Assembly (NCBI RefSeq): GCF_021130785.1
Contig: NC_060214.1
Span: 47,181,001-47,245,000, forward strand
Direction: 5' to 3'
Length of the DNA stretch: 64,000 bases
Source: Homalodisca vitripennis
Taxonomy: Eukaryota > Arthropoda > Insecta > Hemiptera > Cicadellidae
The notes below the pieces were generated by a model. The model was not told the DNA's origin. It worked only from the letters and a program-made list of their open reading frames with translations, and made no database searches. Below, one piece after another: positions 45,660 through 58,380 of this stretch. The position numbers and the translations under genes were made by a program. Positions within the stretch are counted from its first letter, which is position 1. Each line of letters begins with the position of its first letter.

Positions 45660-48600
45660 TGAGACATACGTGCATCTCAGTGCTAATCCATTGTTTGTGT
45701 AAACTGTTTGTTTATATTGGGGATATATGTTTCCGTCAATATGATTATCTGTTCTTTATATTCTTTAATAACGGATAAACCGCAGTTACCGCGCAGTACA
45801 GTTGAAGCTGTCAAAGACGAACTGCGTCGTAGATAAACATAACGACCGTCAGTAAAATTTAATTAGGTTGTAGTCGAAGAGAAAAGAAATCGTTTGGCAA
45901 TCGACTTTTGTATTTTAATGTTCCTATTTATACTATATTACCTTGTATCTGGCGTCAGACAAAATATAATTTTTCTGGTTTGATCTATTTTTAATTCAGT
46001 AAATCAGTATAATAGATTTACATTTTGTTGAAGATGACAAAGATATAGTTTGGTATGAAAGCTAATTAAGTTATGTATGCAGCAGAATGTAACCAAGATG
46101 CAAATCCAGCGACAGTCTAGTTGTTGTTTCTTGTCTGTGTTTTGTTCAGTGACTTGGCACAAACTAACTGTTCAGATTCCCGCCAACTGTCTGTCTGTCT
46201 GTATGACCAGACGTAATTATCTCGTCATATTTTTCTTCAACGTATATCAGGAAAATCGTGTAATCTTAAAAGACTTAAGATGAAATTTGCAAACACATAA
46301 GAGTACAATAATTATGAATGCGGCAGTATTTTTACCCGAATGACTCAGTGAAGAAATGTTATTGTCAAATGGTTACATATAACGATAAGAAATTTAAGAT
46401 CTTGCATGGGCTTGATAATTCCAGAAAGAATACAGGTAAAGAAATAAAACGCTTTACATCATTACTGCAAGTTTTATGGATTTCCCTTTAATCGTTCGGA
46501 AATGATGGAGCCCGTGCGAAATTTTCTTTTACACCCTGTATAATGAATGTCGAGCCTTTACTATCAATGGTAATACACCATTTTACAGATAAGGATATTA
46601 AGGTGGCAATATAAATTATGGAAAAACAATACAAGAGTGTCAATAACATGTTGCAAACACGCCAACCAACATGTCCAACAATAAATCAAATCAATATGCA
46701 AACTTAATAAACTAAAACAATGATTCAATAGCCGGTGGTATTGCGTGGAAAACCATATACATAATAATAAAAATAACAGTATTAACAAGAATAGCAATAG
46801 CTAACATAAGAGTAACAATGAAGCAACGTCAACGTACATAAAGCAACAAGTAACTTCTCCATAATAAATAAGATTAATAGACTATTTAAGCCTTCACTTA
46901 AATAGTAATTTTAATGCTTGTTACTGTTGTTTTTGCGGAGGGCTTGATTTATTCCATAAAATTAAGCAAAGACCCATTTTTTATTCTTTTCTGTGCGTTT
47001 TTTACTACTGGAATCCGATTATGGCTATTATAGGTAACAAATAGATTATAATTCATACTGAAAACGTGCTGAGCGTAATTTTACAAAATTGAATTTGCTA
47101 TTGTAATTGTATTGTCAGGTTTCATTAGCATAAATTATGCCCCTATTTATCACCATAGTGTATCTGAAGAGTGTTTCGTATACGATTTAAAAAGCTTACG
47201 CCTATGACGACCATATTATTTGGCAGGAAATTGAGTACGAAGCCGCAAATAAGTACTAAGGCTCGTATACTTATATTGAAACTAACCTGTAAAGACAAAA
47301 ATCGTTCCTAAACACTAAAATCATGTCAGCTATTGAGAAACTTTCTTAATAAATTTCAAAATATAATTATGACTTTGTATTTCACAAATTCTCATAAACA
47401 GCGCTCATTTCAGTAAGTTTCTCATAAGCAATAATAGTTTAAACATGGAACTCTTCAAAATAAAATTACTCTTCTAGAATTGAAAGTAGTGCGTATATTA
47501 ACTAAAAACGTATTAAGGTCACGTTACAATTCTTTAGGTTCTTTGATTAATAAACAGTCTACGCTAATCTTTTTCCTTTATTTATTTCTAAGAACTAAAC
47601 TACTAGTTTAGGAAAAATTCAAGAAAACTCAGTTTTATATCATGTACGTAGAAGTTATATAATTTAAATTGCTATAAATGGAGTAATCTAACTCCTTCTG
47701 TAAGGTGAAAGGCTGGGAAAAGTGTAAGCACGGTGGGCTGACTACTTAGTTTTCAAAATAAGATAAAACACACACATGTTTGTGTGTACATATATACATA
47801 TATAACAGTACGTTTGACGTCACTTTCTAGTATGGGATAAGCCATGTATAAGGATTTTTACATTTTTGAAGGGGACAAGTGTAAGAAAAGTGAGGGAGTT
47901 CATAACAAGTTTATTAACTATGCAGGTCCTGAGGTGACGACTCTTAGTTTTAATTCAATGCGTTATTCGCTAATTTTCTATAAATGACAACAGCCTAATT
48001 TCAATAGCGACTGACATTTAAAAGTACTTCCTCCATCAGAAAAAGTTCTTAACAAATGCAAGGCGAAGTTTAATAAACTAATCTGTAATGGACAGTGGAG
48101 AAATCGTTAATAACAAAGCTCTGTTGCTCGTTGCTTTGAATTTCCAATCGGCACTCTACATAAATCCTCGAACATGACGATCCGTCTGCTAAATACTAGA
48201 ATATATAGCAGCTATTTCGGAGCAACTATAATGGTATTCATTTAGTATTAATCAATATTTGAATGTTAACTACAACCTTGTTTCTACTAATGTACGCCCT
48301 ATTTGATATCGAAGTGGATCAAAAAGACTCATTACTTAAACAAATTTTGTTTACTTAATTGTCTCAAAATTCGTTTACTGGTTTTATTCATATTAGACAT
48401 AAGAAAAGTAACGTATACTCAACATTATTGATGCTTCTGATTAAGGAAACATATCCATTTTTCATCGATGTACTTCAGAAAATCACGATGGTGACTTCTA
48501 CTTTAGTGATATGTAGGAGGGCTAATACACGATATTTCAGTGCTGTATCAAAGTAACACTGTCAAACGATTCCAATGTTTCACTTCAATTTTTATTAACT

Positions 48601-49690
48601 GTTTATAGATGATAATATGTTTAGTATATATCAAGTATGAATTTATACGAGGTATGGAGTTTCAAACAATACAAACTTTGTACGGAATGATATTGTTTGA
48701 AATTTAGAATTATTTTAGAGTTTTTGATTGTTTAGTAGGAGTTTCTGACAGTTTATATATTTAACATACGTGTGTAAAGCAGCACCTTCTGTTATACTTT
48801 GAATGCAGAACATACTAAAACATAATGAGTAAGGAGTAACTATTTTTATTAATGTGGCCGAATCTGATTTCTTTTAGATTAAATAATCATCCAATAAACG
48901 TGAATTGTTATTAGCATGGCAAACATTTTTCGAATTATTTTTACGAGGGATATTTATTACTGATCAAGTCATATTCCATGTATTTCTTCATTTTAATTCC
49001 AACCCCAGAAGGTATTCTGTGATTTATATCCTCAAATACAATATATTATAATTTTACACGTACGTTAAGCGTACTAGATAGGTAATATATGAATATTCTG
49101 ATATTATATGAAAATATTAGATAATTAAACTGAATATTTAACGAGTCTTCATATTGTGATATAAAACTGTAATCTGTTGTATACACAATAATGTGTAGAA
49201 AATTGTAATACAATTTTAGTATTACGTAAACTAATTGAGACATTGCTATATTATATTATGTTTAGCTAGATATTCTAAATACGAAGAATATTTTTAAATT
49301 TTGTTCTGTAAAAAAATACGTTGAAAAACAAAAGCCTGGAAGACAATGTGGAACAGGACTTGTCTTGCATTAGTAAACAGTATGTGTCACTCTGTGTACA
49401 AACTCGCCTGTCTCCCTTATATAGTATTTATATAGAAGCAGCATCTCTTTAATTTGTGATTTTAAACTACTGGATTTTTGTCTCTACTTTTATTTTTATC
49501 TAATTTATTTATTCAACAATGGTATTTATTCAGATTCAAGTGCCTAGTTTTAATTTCTAAAATGTAAATTAAAAATCGATAAATATTATCTGAAAATATT
49601 GTAACACTCTCAATACTTTCATCCTATACACTAACGGCAATGATTTCTTAGATAGGTTCATTTCTGTCTGATTTAAACCTTACAATTGAG
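45660..49690. other. Intergenic, nothing coding recognised
   Basis: AT-rich DNA. A short (CTGT)n run sits near 46,188, and a mariner-like end motif (CACCCTGTATAATG) near 46,536 has no partner. Short ORFs here lack family features. Confidence 0.4.
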
Positions 49691-49699
49691 CCTATACTG

Positions 49700-50215
49700 G
49701 GTACGTCAAAAATCTAATGTGTTACTTACCTGTAGATGTTCAGGAAGAGGCGGATTACGGACTGAACAAGTCTAGACCTTGGGGTAAGTGTTGAACAATA
49801 GCTCTAGATTTCTGTGGGGGATGACTGTTAAAGTAGATCGCTTCCCTTATTTTTATAGGGTTTTCCAATCCTATGTGGAGACGTCTGAGATTATTTCCTC
49901 TTTCAGTTTGACCGGAATAGGTTGAAACATAGCCTCCTCTTTTTCCATATAATAAGATCTAAAGAGTGCACGTTACGTCTTCATAGTTGGAATAATTTGG
50001 AATCTCTAAAAATGTGACCCCAACCTACGAACTTATCCTTCCTAATAGTTCGTGTCACTCTTTTAGTTCCGCAACACTATTCAAGAAAAAAAAATAGATT
50101 ATTTACTCCGAAAATATATGGTATCTTCCTGCAGCAGTAAAGGACTGTGCCAGTTCAAATTCTTCTAAAACTGAATTAAAGAACGTTTTATTAGTAAATG
50201 TGTTTTACTTACTGA
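49700..50215 (+). mobile_element. Possible decayed LINE 3' coding end
   Basis: Fragments of plus-strand text near 50,060-50,210 (VPQHYS, IWYLPAAVKDCASS, TELKNVLLVNVFY in mixed frames) resemble the last part of LINE reverse transcriptase ORFs. Frames are badly broken and no tail is seen. It abuts the tail of the opposite-strand LINE at 50,219. Confidence 0.3.
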
Positions 50216-50218
50216 ATT

Positions 50219-51375
50219 ATTATTATTATTATTTATTTATTCACGGTAACACCATTAGTACATAGAAAAAAACAATAAGATATTCTTATATTCAACAATT
50301 AGCTAATAAAAATGATCCACATTATAAATTATTAACAATGCCAAAATAAATTGCTACAACATAACAATAACATATAAAATAGATTATATAGAAAATAACA
50401 ATAATAGCATAGCAACAATAATAAATAGTAACAGTAATTATACGATCAAATATACATCCATCTGCAACTTACACATATACTACATAGGAATAATTTATTA
50501 CTATAAAAGGGGAAAAAAAGAATCAAATGTATGCATGTAGAAAAGAGTAGAGGAAAAAATAGAAAGAAATAAATATATACACATATTACTATGAGCCAGG
50601 TGTCAATGTCTACAACAAAAGAAAATGTTTTTTCAGGTGCATAACGCTATCACTGAAAAAGTCATGCTGGGAGGAGACGAGGTTTCCAAGTCTGTGAAGT
50701 TTCGGGATAGTGCTGTGAAGTACATAATTGGTTGAGTAGACACGACGGCAGAAAGTGTGAAGGGACCTGGTCTGATGAGGCACTCGGAAGTCGATCCGCC
50801 TGAGCAGTTCTGGACAATTCACGTCTCCGTTAATTAGTTTATGGAAAAAAAACCACATCCAAAAGTTGTCTACGCTTCACAATCGAGTTCAAACCCAAGG
50901 AAATCCCCAAATCCTCCAATGGCACAGTTCTGCATTCAAATCCACATCTGACTCCAACCACCCGCAAGAAGCGATCCTGGACACTTTGGAGCTGCTGGAT
51001 ATGACCAACCTCATAGGGCGACCAGACAACGCTGCCATATTCAAGCACTGACCTCACCAGAGCAGTAAAGATAAACTTCATAGCTGCAACACTCAGTCCG
51101 CTTCTTGAAGTTCTGATCAGAAATCCCAGATTACGAGAGGCTTTAGTGGTGATGGCATCAATGTGGGATTCAGGGCCAAGACTGTGGGAGATTACGATTC
51201 CAAGGTCTCTAATAGAAGTTTTACGAATGAGAGCAGAGTTATTGAGTATGTAATCAAACAGTATAGGAGCGGAGGAACGGTGAAAGGTGATGACTGCGCA
51301 TTTAGCAATGTTCATCTTAAGATTGTTCTGCACACACCAATCATCCCATCCAAGAAGGCAACGTTGAAGTTTTAC
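50219..51375 (-). mobile_element. 5'-truncated Jockey/I-like LINE
   Basis: A (TAA)n-type tail (ATTATTATTATTATTTATT at 50,219-50,240 on the plus strand) is followed inward by an untranslated region and reverse-transcriptase C-terminal coding DNA up to about 51,375. Layout and motifs match the LINE at 36,930-38,100, but the protein is a different subfamily. Confidence 0.85.
50610..51333 (-). pseudogene. LINE reverse transcriptase C-terminal region, one frameshift
   Basis: Reads NLKMNIAKCAVITFHR, SIRDLGIVISHSLGPESHI, TKASRNLGFLIRTS, ALVRSVLEYGSVVWSPYEV and LQSVQDRFLRVVG. An A/T run near 50,841-50,848 shifts the frame, and the ORF continues as FFHKLINGDVNCPELLRRI and FCRRVYSTNYVLHST to 50,610. 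The region after YADD is conserved. The catalytic core and endonuclease are missing. Confidence 0.85.
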
Positions 51376-52079
51376 TGAAACTGAATGTGATTTTGAGCAC
51401 TACTCAATGGAATAGTGAGTTTATTTTTATAAATATACTCTCTAGAATTTTCAAATTGAATAATTTTATATTGAAATAAGAAAATATATATGACATGTCT
51501 CAAAGATGAAGTAATATCAAATTAAAGCCCAATTTGGCCAAGTTTGGTGGTCTATAAGTTGCGCAGTGGATAATATCTTTTTATTATTTTAAACTGAAAG
51601 GAACGTTGAACCAGTGAATTTATTTTAATGGCATTCAGTACAGAAACTACTCTTACAACTGATCATGAACGGTTTATTTTCAACCAAACCTCTTTTTACG
51701 TTTGAGATATCTAAAATGCGGTTAAAGCTTTCAGCACCAATCTAAGTGGAAACCACAATTAATATTATTGTTTGGTCTCTACAATATGCTTTTAATAAGT
51801 TCATGTCAAATTATTTTATCAAATAGCTTTAGGTCTTCACAAACTTTACGTTTGTGATAGTTATAGATAATTCTCTTATTATCCCTCTATTGAGTAGTAA
51901 CGTTTACTGCTTAAACAGTTTTTTAAGTAAGTGTGTACTGTTTATAGTATATTATCACACCCCTTGCTTCAATTCAGACCAGACATGTAGTTGGATGTCC
52001 TTCAACCTCTTAGTCGCATCAGCACTAATGTAACTGGTTCGGAGAATATATCTATCCGGCTAGTTCAAAGGCCTGTTTA
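51376..52079. other. Intergenic, nothing recognised
   Basis: AT-rich DNA without coding or repeat signals that I can name. Confidence 0.4.
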
Positions 52080-52640
52080 TCTATTCTTCCATCAGTTAAC
52101 TTCATTTTCAACGAATCCCTGCGAACTGGTACACTGGGAGTTTTCTTAATCCATCTTCTAAACAAGATCCCATAACCAGCTTAACCATATGATTACAGAC
52201 ACATTAGCATTATGCCTGCATTGTCTATGGATCTTGAACGAATAGTGCATTGCCAAATATTGCAGCTTTTTTAATCACAAGGTATGCTCAACACTCTCAG
52301 TCTGGATTTAGACAATAATACAGTACTGAAACTGCGTTACAGATCCGGCCTACCATGCATCATCTACAATGCACTGCTCTAATCATGTTAGAATTTTCAA
52401 AGGCTCACTCACATTATATTGATTGAAAAATTAATTTTTTTTAGATTTTCTGCTGAGGTTCTTTCGTGGATGAAGTCTTATCTGAGTGTAAGACAGCAGT
52501 GTGTTTTGGTTGATGGAAACAAATCTGCAGACACCTGTCACATGTGGTATGCCTTAAGGATCAAATATTGGTTCCTTCCCGTTTATATTTGGTACATTCC
52601 TTGTACCAGTAAAATTGGTACTTCTTGGAAAATAGCTTTA
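52080..52640 (+). mobile_element. Decayed LINE reverse transcriptase fragment
   Basis: Plus-strand pieces in order: VNFIFNESLRTGTLG (near 52,097), QYAQHSQSGFRQ (near 52,280), IMLEFSKAHSHYID (near 52,385, the D.SKAFD block) and FSAEVLSWMKSYLSVRQQCVLVDG (52,446-52,517). Stops and frameshifts separate them. The YADD region is not reached. It is an old inactive fragment of a clade different from the TTTGA-tailed LINEs. Confidence 0.65.
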
Positions 52641-53019
52641 TATGGGCCTTAATTTTAGCTGAATAGAACTAAAGTGTACGTATCGCTTTCTTGGACAATC
52701 TCAGTCATTCACTGTGGTTATGTTAATTTCTATCTTAATAGATATACTCATTTAAATAAATGCTAAGTTTCATATAATCAAGGATTATTTTTAAAATATT
52801 TTTGCAGTTATCCAACAACAAAGGGTAAGGTGAAATTAAAAAATTAAATAATTTAAGAATTGCCTATAATTCTAAATCCTACCTGCTATGCTAAAGAATA
52901 GTATAGGTACCTTTAATCAATATAGAAAGTGTTAATGCCACCTGAATAAATTCAACAGGAAATATTTCTAGTAGTACAAAGTTATACCAGATAGCAAAAT
53001 GTTGACAACAGATTCCAAA

Positions 53020-53230
53020 AATTACAACTTGGTTTAAAAGATTAAAACCAATTACTGTAGTGAAACATGCAATGAACGAGTTATTGGTTACCCACAGCGG
53101 AATAAAGAGGTTAGACCTCTTGGTGGGAGCCACAGCCACTATCCCATACTGTACAGTACCACACCGAACCAAACACTAGTGTTTACCACTGGGGTTTTTG
53201 AAAAAAAAAAAAAAAACGCATTTAAAGGAG
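53020..53230. repeat. Dispersed repeat, copy 1 (about 210 bp)
   Basis: Aligns in the same orientation with 54,790-55,025: GGTTACCCA...GAGGTTAGA, GCCACAG, ACTGTACCACACCGAACCAAAC, TAGTGTTTACCA.TGGG. Copy 2 has about 35 extra bases in the middle. No ORF and no terminal inverted repeats were noticed. Confidence 0.75.
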
Positions 53231-53509
53231 AAACCGTGTTAATTTATTAATTGAAAACTGGTAATTGAAAATGATTACTCCTGCTTATATTCTAATGTAA
53301 ATTCAATTGAAAAATGCCTATTTCTTACACCTGCCAATCTTTTGCTTAATTTATATTTTAAGCACGCGGAAAGGGAATTCACTATGTTACAGTGCATAAA
53401 GTATACGACAAATAATTATCCAGATTAAGATTCCATAAAATACAAAGTTATCACACACATTCTCTAAACCTGAAGTTCAACGTGTAAGAGCTTAGAGCGA
53501 ACGCTAGTA

Positions 53510-54140
53510 TTCTTGAATCATCGTATGGGTTTAGGACCTGATGGTGTCCCTCCATGTATATTACGTTTATTATACTCTATACCGTATTGCTGCTGCTTAA
53601 CTTAGGGATCTTAAAGGGTTTGTGGATGAAGGGCTGATAGTTGACACCTAATGTCCATATATTTTGTGCCTATTTATAAATCTCACGGCAAACTTTATAT
53701 TCGACATTCCAGACCAGTATTTATCTGATCTACACTATATGAAATATAAAAAATTATTGATCTTGCTGAGCAAAGATTTAAAAAAACATTTTCTTTTAAA
53801 AAGAACGGTATAACTTTATGGATAGTGGATCTGCTAATATTGCCATGCCTTCCACACCAGAGGGCGTACTCTTACAGTAACATTTGGAGTAGCAATATCT
53901 CGACTCTTTATATCAGCCAGTTCTGGAGCCCCACAAGTATCTCACCTGGGACATGTTTTCATTTAATATTTTCATGAATAACACTGTGGTTGATAACGAT
54001 GTAGGAATAACGATTTTTGCTGACAACTTCTTTATGTATACTGTTGTAAGACACAGTATCATTACTAAGACTATAAAAAACTGGAAACTTATTAATTATT
54101 TGTAAATTAAAAATGTTGAGTTCATAACATTTGCTCTTAT
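53510..54140 (+). mobile_element. Decayed LINE reverse transcriptase fragment
   Basis: MGLGPDGVPPCILR (near 53,525) matches the GPDGIP block at the start of LINE reverse transcriptases. Later pieces are FVDEGLIVD near 53,620, GAPQVSHLGHVFI near 53,930 (from GVPQGSHLGP) and a degenerate ADD region near 54,017. Stops are frequent and the frames are mixed, so this is an old fragment lying between the two copies of the 210-bp repeat. Confidence 0.6.
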
Positions 54141-54789
54141 ATGATTTGTTACTATTGATGAAAATTTAGGTGGTTGCTTTACATTCATAGCTTTAAGCAA
54201 TATGGCTGTAACACTATTGTTAATAAACTTTTTTCATTTCCTGAAGAGTCTTCCTCGTTCTACAATCTCCATTATCTTTACTCTTCCTCTTAAATTTTGG
54301 TACTATCATCTCGCCTTTGCAATGTAAAATACAATATTGTTACTAACCCCCCTCCACCATAGGTGGAATGTTGAGAGAACGTTCCATAGGGATGGTGAGA
54401 GGAAGTGGGTGGGGTTCCGAGAGAGGTGACACTTTGGCTAACTATTTACCTTGTGCCGTAATGTACTTATTTTTAGATCATCTCTTTAATCCCTTCTAAA
54501 TTATCGATATACTAGAATCATGTATTTTAGCGTGCGTAGCCGAAATCCGTGGGCTCTTATACAATCACTTTAATATTTAATTTCATCGTTATATTTTAAA
54601 TTCAGAACAATTTGAGTAACTCAGAATTTTTACTGGTTTCATAATTAGTAACCACAATGACGGAGGCATTAGAGCCGTCCTTAAAAATGTGAGGCCAACG
54701 ATTACCGTGGGGAGGGAAATTTTTTTTTAAAACAGGAACTATTTATAATAATACAAAGAAAACAAAATGTTGAGTCTGATGAGAGATTT
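54141..54789. other. Intergenic, nothing recognised
   Basis: Contains a short GC-richer purine patch near 54,350-54,425 with imperfect self-complementarity (CCACCATAGGTGG). No coding signal. Confidence 0.35.
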
Positions 54790-55025
54790 CAAACATTTTA
54801 ACTTAGTTTAAAATGGTTAAAACCGATTATTATAGTAAAACTTGTAGTAAAAGAGTCAGTGGTTACCCAAAGAGGTTAGATTAGACCATAAGTGCCCGGA
54901 AAATGGCCGGAAGAGGGAGGAAGTGTCGGGTCAGCCACAGTCAGTCCGCACATACTGTACCACACCGAACCAAACCTTAGTGTTTACCAGTGGGTTTGAA
55001 AACCCTCTATCTAAAGGAGGTTATT
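54790..55025. repeat. Dispersed repeat, copy 2 (about 235 bp)
   Basis: Same-strand relative of 53,020-53,230, sharing the ACTGTACCACACCGAACCAA and TAGTGTTTACCAGTGGG blocks, with an extra GC-rich stretch (GCCCGGAAAATGGCCGG) in the middle. Confidence 0.75.
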
Positions 55026-55280
55026 ATTAAAGTAATTCAAGATAAAATAGTTACTCACAAATCACTTATAGAAACTTTTAGGATTTATAATGCATTCTAT
55101 TTATCCACACAATAAACTAAGTGATACAGTAATTTTGAAAAGTATTTCATATGTGGAGGCTGTTACTATCTATTACATATACATATTTTTAATTTTAATA
55201 TTTGTTTATTTATATCTTCCTATTTCTTATTGAATATATATATATATATATATAATTTCAATAAACATTGAATCACAAAA

Positions 55281-55281
55281 A

Positions 55282-55332
<51 letters not shown>
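55281..55332. repeat. (TA)n microsatellite
   Basis: Pure TA run of about 50 bases, with a shorter one at 55,236-55,253. Confidence 0.9.
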
Positions 55333-55334
<2 letters not shown>

Positions 55335-55537
55335 CTGTATAGAGTACAACGCATTAGATTTGGATCAGATATCTTGAAATTAAAAACTCTTGTACAACAT
55401 ATATGGCCCTTAAATCGTGTGATAGAGAATTAAATAAAGAGTGACTCAGGCTCAGAGGACTAGTAATTAACTTCAGACTAAATAATGCGGTTTGGAGGAC
55501 ATGCGAAATGCGCCAGTCGGGAGCAACAAACAACTGT

Positions 55538-55820
55538 GCCTCTCAAATGTGACATGTTTGTTGCTCCGGGCTTGTGCAAAGTACCATTAAAGTGTTTGTA
55601 CTCGCTTATGCGTTGACAGACTCATTGGAAAAGTACTGTTAGATTTTTTAACATTTTAAAAACTATTTGGCATTGTACCAAATTTGATTTAAAACAGCTT
55701 GCTGCCTCTCAACTGGTAAAATGTTTGTTTCTCCGGGCTTGTGCAAGCATACCTCTAAAGTGATCGTGGTTGCTTATGCGTTGACGGATTTTTCCGGGAA
55801 AAGTACCGTTACAATGTTCA
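55538..55820. repeat. Tandem duplication with 166-bp period
   Basis: GCCTCTCAA.TG...ATGTTTGTT.CTCCGGGCTTGTGCAA at 55,538 recurs at 55,704. Both copies continue through CTTATGCGTTGAC and GGAAAAGTAC.GTTA. The copies are diverged at perhaps one base in six. Confidence 0.8.
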
Positions 55821-55829
55821 TCTAAATTA

Positions 55830-57130
55830 TTAAATAGATGGTATCTTGTAAACTTGTTATAATTGCAGATTTCTGTTGTTGTTTATTACCTTTAAAAGAT
55901 TTTAACAGGCTCTATTTTGTTAATATGAAAGAAAAATACACGATTATTTATTTCAGATTTCTTCTTATTTGTCGTAACGTGGATGCAAAGATAGGTTTCT
56001 TTAGCTTAATATTTCTACATATAGTATTGTTATATAAGAAATACGTAATGGCGGCTAGTGGCTAAACCACACATTTCTCGACACATATAAATGGAAAATA
56101 AAAAAAATCATCATTACTATTAGTCACAAAAGTTTTTGATACATTGTATGAATTTAATTTCTTATAATTATGTAAAAAGCGGGAGGTACACAGTTTCTCC
56201 TAGTGCCAACAACTCTAGGAACAGTATGTGGGCGTGCGTGTGTTGTCACGATGGTCTAAATATACCGATCAAAGCTTCCAGATTTGAAAACTGCTTTTGT
56301 CCATAATTTTAAACAAAGACTCTGCAGAATAATTTAGTTATTCGAACACTGTAAGTTCAGAAAAGTGCAAAGTATTTTAGGAAATTGGAGCTACTATTTA
56401 AGCTTTTTGGTCATTAATGAGACTTCCCAAATGCGAAGTTTTTAGTAACACGATGAGGTCAACTTTACTCGAAGTGTGCCGCAAAGAAAATTTTTATAAA
56501 CAATCACCAAGTTGTTGAAATTAAGAAGTCTGGACATCCGATGAGGCGCTTACTGGTGAACTCTAAGGATAAGCTTAGCGTCTGGCAGATTAAGCTGATT
56601 TTATGTGAGTCAAACAGATAATACATAAAGCTCCCATTAGCCGGTATATATTCATGATCTGAAATTAACCGCTAAAGTCTATAATGCACTCACTGCCTTG
56701 TAGAAAAATTTGAAGAGAGTGAAAAGTATCTTCGCAATACTTTCATAATATATGAGGTTAAAAAGCTACCACATAGTCATGCAAGAATCGCTTTAAAAAA
56801 ATAGGTATTATACTCCAGGAGTTGAGAGACCGGTATACTTGATTACGGTTTGAATGATTCATTATAACGTTATATAACCTTGAGAGTCACTGAAGTAAGT
56901 CTAACAGAAATAAAAATGTATATTAAAATCTCGATGTTGTGTCGGAAAACGATAGAGAATAAAGACATAAAAGTTTTAAAAAATTAAAACGCCTAACTTT
57001 GTATTTTAATGTGAGGTTTACTGTGATTTAGTGATTAAGTGATAGGTTACACGTACCAAAGATATTGGTATAGATAATCCCAAAATACAAGACACCAGTC
57101 TACAGCACTCTAACCGTCCCGACCACCCAC
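55830..57130. other. Intergenic upstream of the envelope-like remnant
   Basis: I see no gag or pol coding DNA here that would go with the envelope-like gene at 57,138, and no clear LTR. Short ORFs lack features. If the remnant came from a retroelement, its 5' part is missing. Confidence 0.4.
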
Positions 57131-57137
57131 GAGACAG

Positions 57138-57581
57138 ATGAAGTCCTTACAGCACTTCCTACTACTACTACTGACAGCACTTGCCATGCCTCTTTTGGCC
57201 ACCTTTGCCAGCACATCAACCCCCAACATAGGAGAACCCAATAAGCCTCTAGTACAAATCTTCACAGGAGCGTACTTTACTCCAATGCCTCAGACACTAC
57301 CTTATATCAGTTCCATACCTATCATATACAAAATTCCTTTCAACACACAGCAAAATTTACCTAAAAACGAACCCTCTTTAAATTTCTGCCCTAAAAACCT
57401 CAACAACTCCCAAACCTATTGCAAGATACAGAACAACCTTTCCACATTACAAACCCTCATACATCAACAAATGGTAGCAGAACACCTCCCATTCATCCAA
57501 AGACAGCAACCAGATAGAAACAGAAGATCGCTCACGTTCGTCGGAGATTTCTTCGAATGGTGTTGTGACATTGCGACATAA
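57138..57581 (+). pseudogene. Envelope-like glycoprotein remnant, N-terminal part
   Basis: A 147-codon frame with a strong N-terminal signal peptide (Leu-rich, residues about 5-25), a Pro/Asn-rich ectodomain with two Cys, and near its end a basic furin-type site (RNRR, residues about 127-130). A hydrophobic FVGDFFEW stretch follows directly. This arrangement is typical of class I-like viral or retroelement envelope glycoproteins cleaved into two subunits. The frame stops soon after the site. Matching-looking text continues in another frame (about 57,583-57,720), and a membrane segment lies at 57,752-57,878. The gene is broken and much shorter than usual envelopes, so it has probably lost most of the second subunit. 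I cannot choose between errantivirus-like, BEL/Pao-like and endogenous RNA-virus origin. Confidence 0.5.
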
Positions 57582-57751
57582 CACCAAATACATGACTTGG
57601 CAGACAACAAGGAAGATGTCTACACAGCATTCTCAACACAACAACACTACCTACTCTCCGAGCTACCTGCGCATTCACCTGCTTTGTTCACAATCTACAA
57701 AGACAACACCACTTCCAGCTAAAACACGACGACAAAAACATAGTAAACAAC

Positions 57752-57878
57752 ATGGAACTCATTTTGTACATTTTATTAGCCTGGACTTCTATAATAACAC
57801 TACTTCTTTTTATAGCCCTCTACTTCATCCACATTAATAACATCAAAATAAAAATTTCTGAAGCCTACAGTACATGAA
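57752..57878 (+). pseudogene. Membrane-anchor segment downstream of the envelope-like remnant
   Basis: An open stretch from an ATG (57,751-57,753 region) begins MELILYILLAW and forms one long hydrophobic helix followed by a short Lys-containing tail ending at TGA near 57,876. It fits a C-terminal transmembrane anchor and cytoplasmic tail. It lies on the same strand as the signal-peptide ORF, about 170 bases after its stop and in a different frame. This supports an internally deleted or frameshifted envelope gene. Confidence 0.4.
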
Positions 57879-57939
57879 CGTGACTACCCAATGGATAACC
57901 TTAATTAGACTATAAGTACGATTCGTAGGTAGAATCGTC

Positions 57940-58380
57940 ATTAAGCCAGGGGAATGTAAGACATATGTATTATTAGTAAAATAAAATTCATAGAATAGAT
58001 GTACAGATAGTTGCTGGAAAGGAAGCCTCGTATTGCAATTCGAGACAAACATCCTCCGGATGTAAGTAGATACGCACATCCGCCCAGACGCCGATGGTGA
58101 ACAAACAGGAAATGCTTATTTGTAAAAACCGTGCGACAATGTAAGGGACAGCCATGCTGATATGGAAAATTGTTACTCACCAATTATGATGGAGAGATTT
58201 GGCAGAGGCGTGGTCAATGAGCTGGCGGGAGAAGAACATCAAAACTGAAGAACAAGGAGGAGAGAAAGGAAGTCGAGGACGGGAATTCGTAAAGTGAAGT
58301 TCGGGAGTGTTTGTGTTCGTGTGCGGAAAAATATCTCTAGGCGTAATAAGTGTGATGTGAAATAAAATGTAAGTAATTTT
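57940..58380 (+). other. Possible 3' LTR or untranslated region after the envelope remnant
   Basis: A purine tract (AGCCAGGGGAA, near 57,945) followed by TGTAAGACATATG resembles a polypurine tract plus LTR start. GC is higher up to about 58,340. No second copy exists in the window, so an LTR cannot be confirmed. Confidence 0.2.

Noticed and set aside
46536..46560. CACCCTGTATAATG as a mariner end
   Set aside because: No partner terminal repeat or transposase remnant nearby, and the motif is too short on its own.
52891..53172. 93-codon minus-strand ORF
   Set aside because: Covers part of the dispersed 210-bp repeat. The second copy at 54,790 does not keep the frame.
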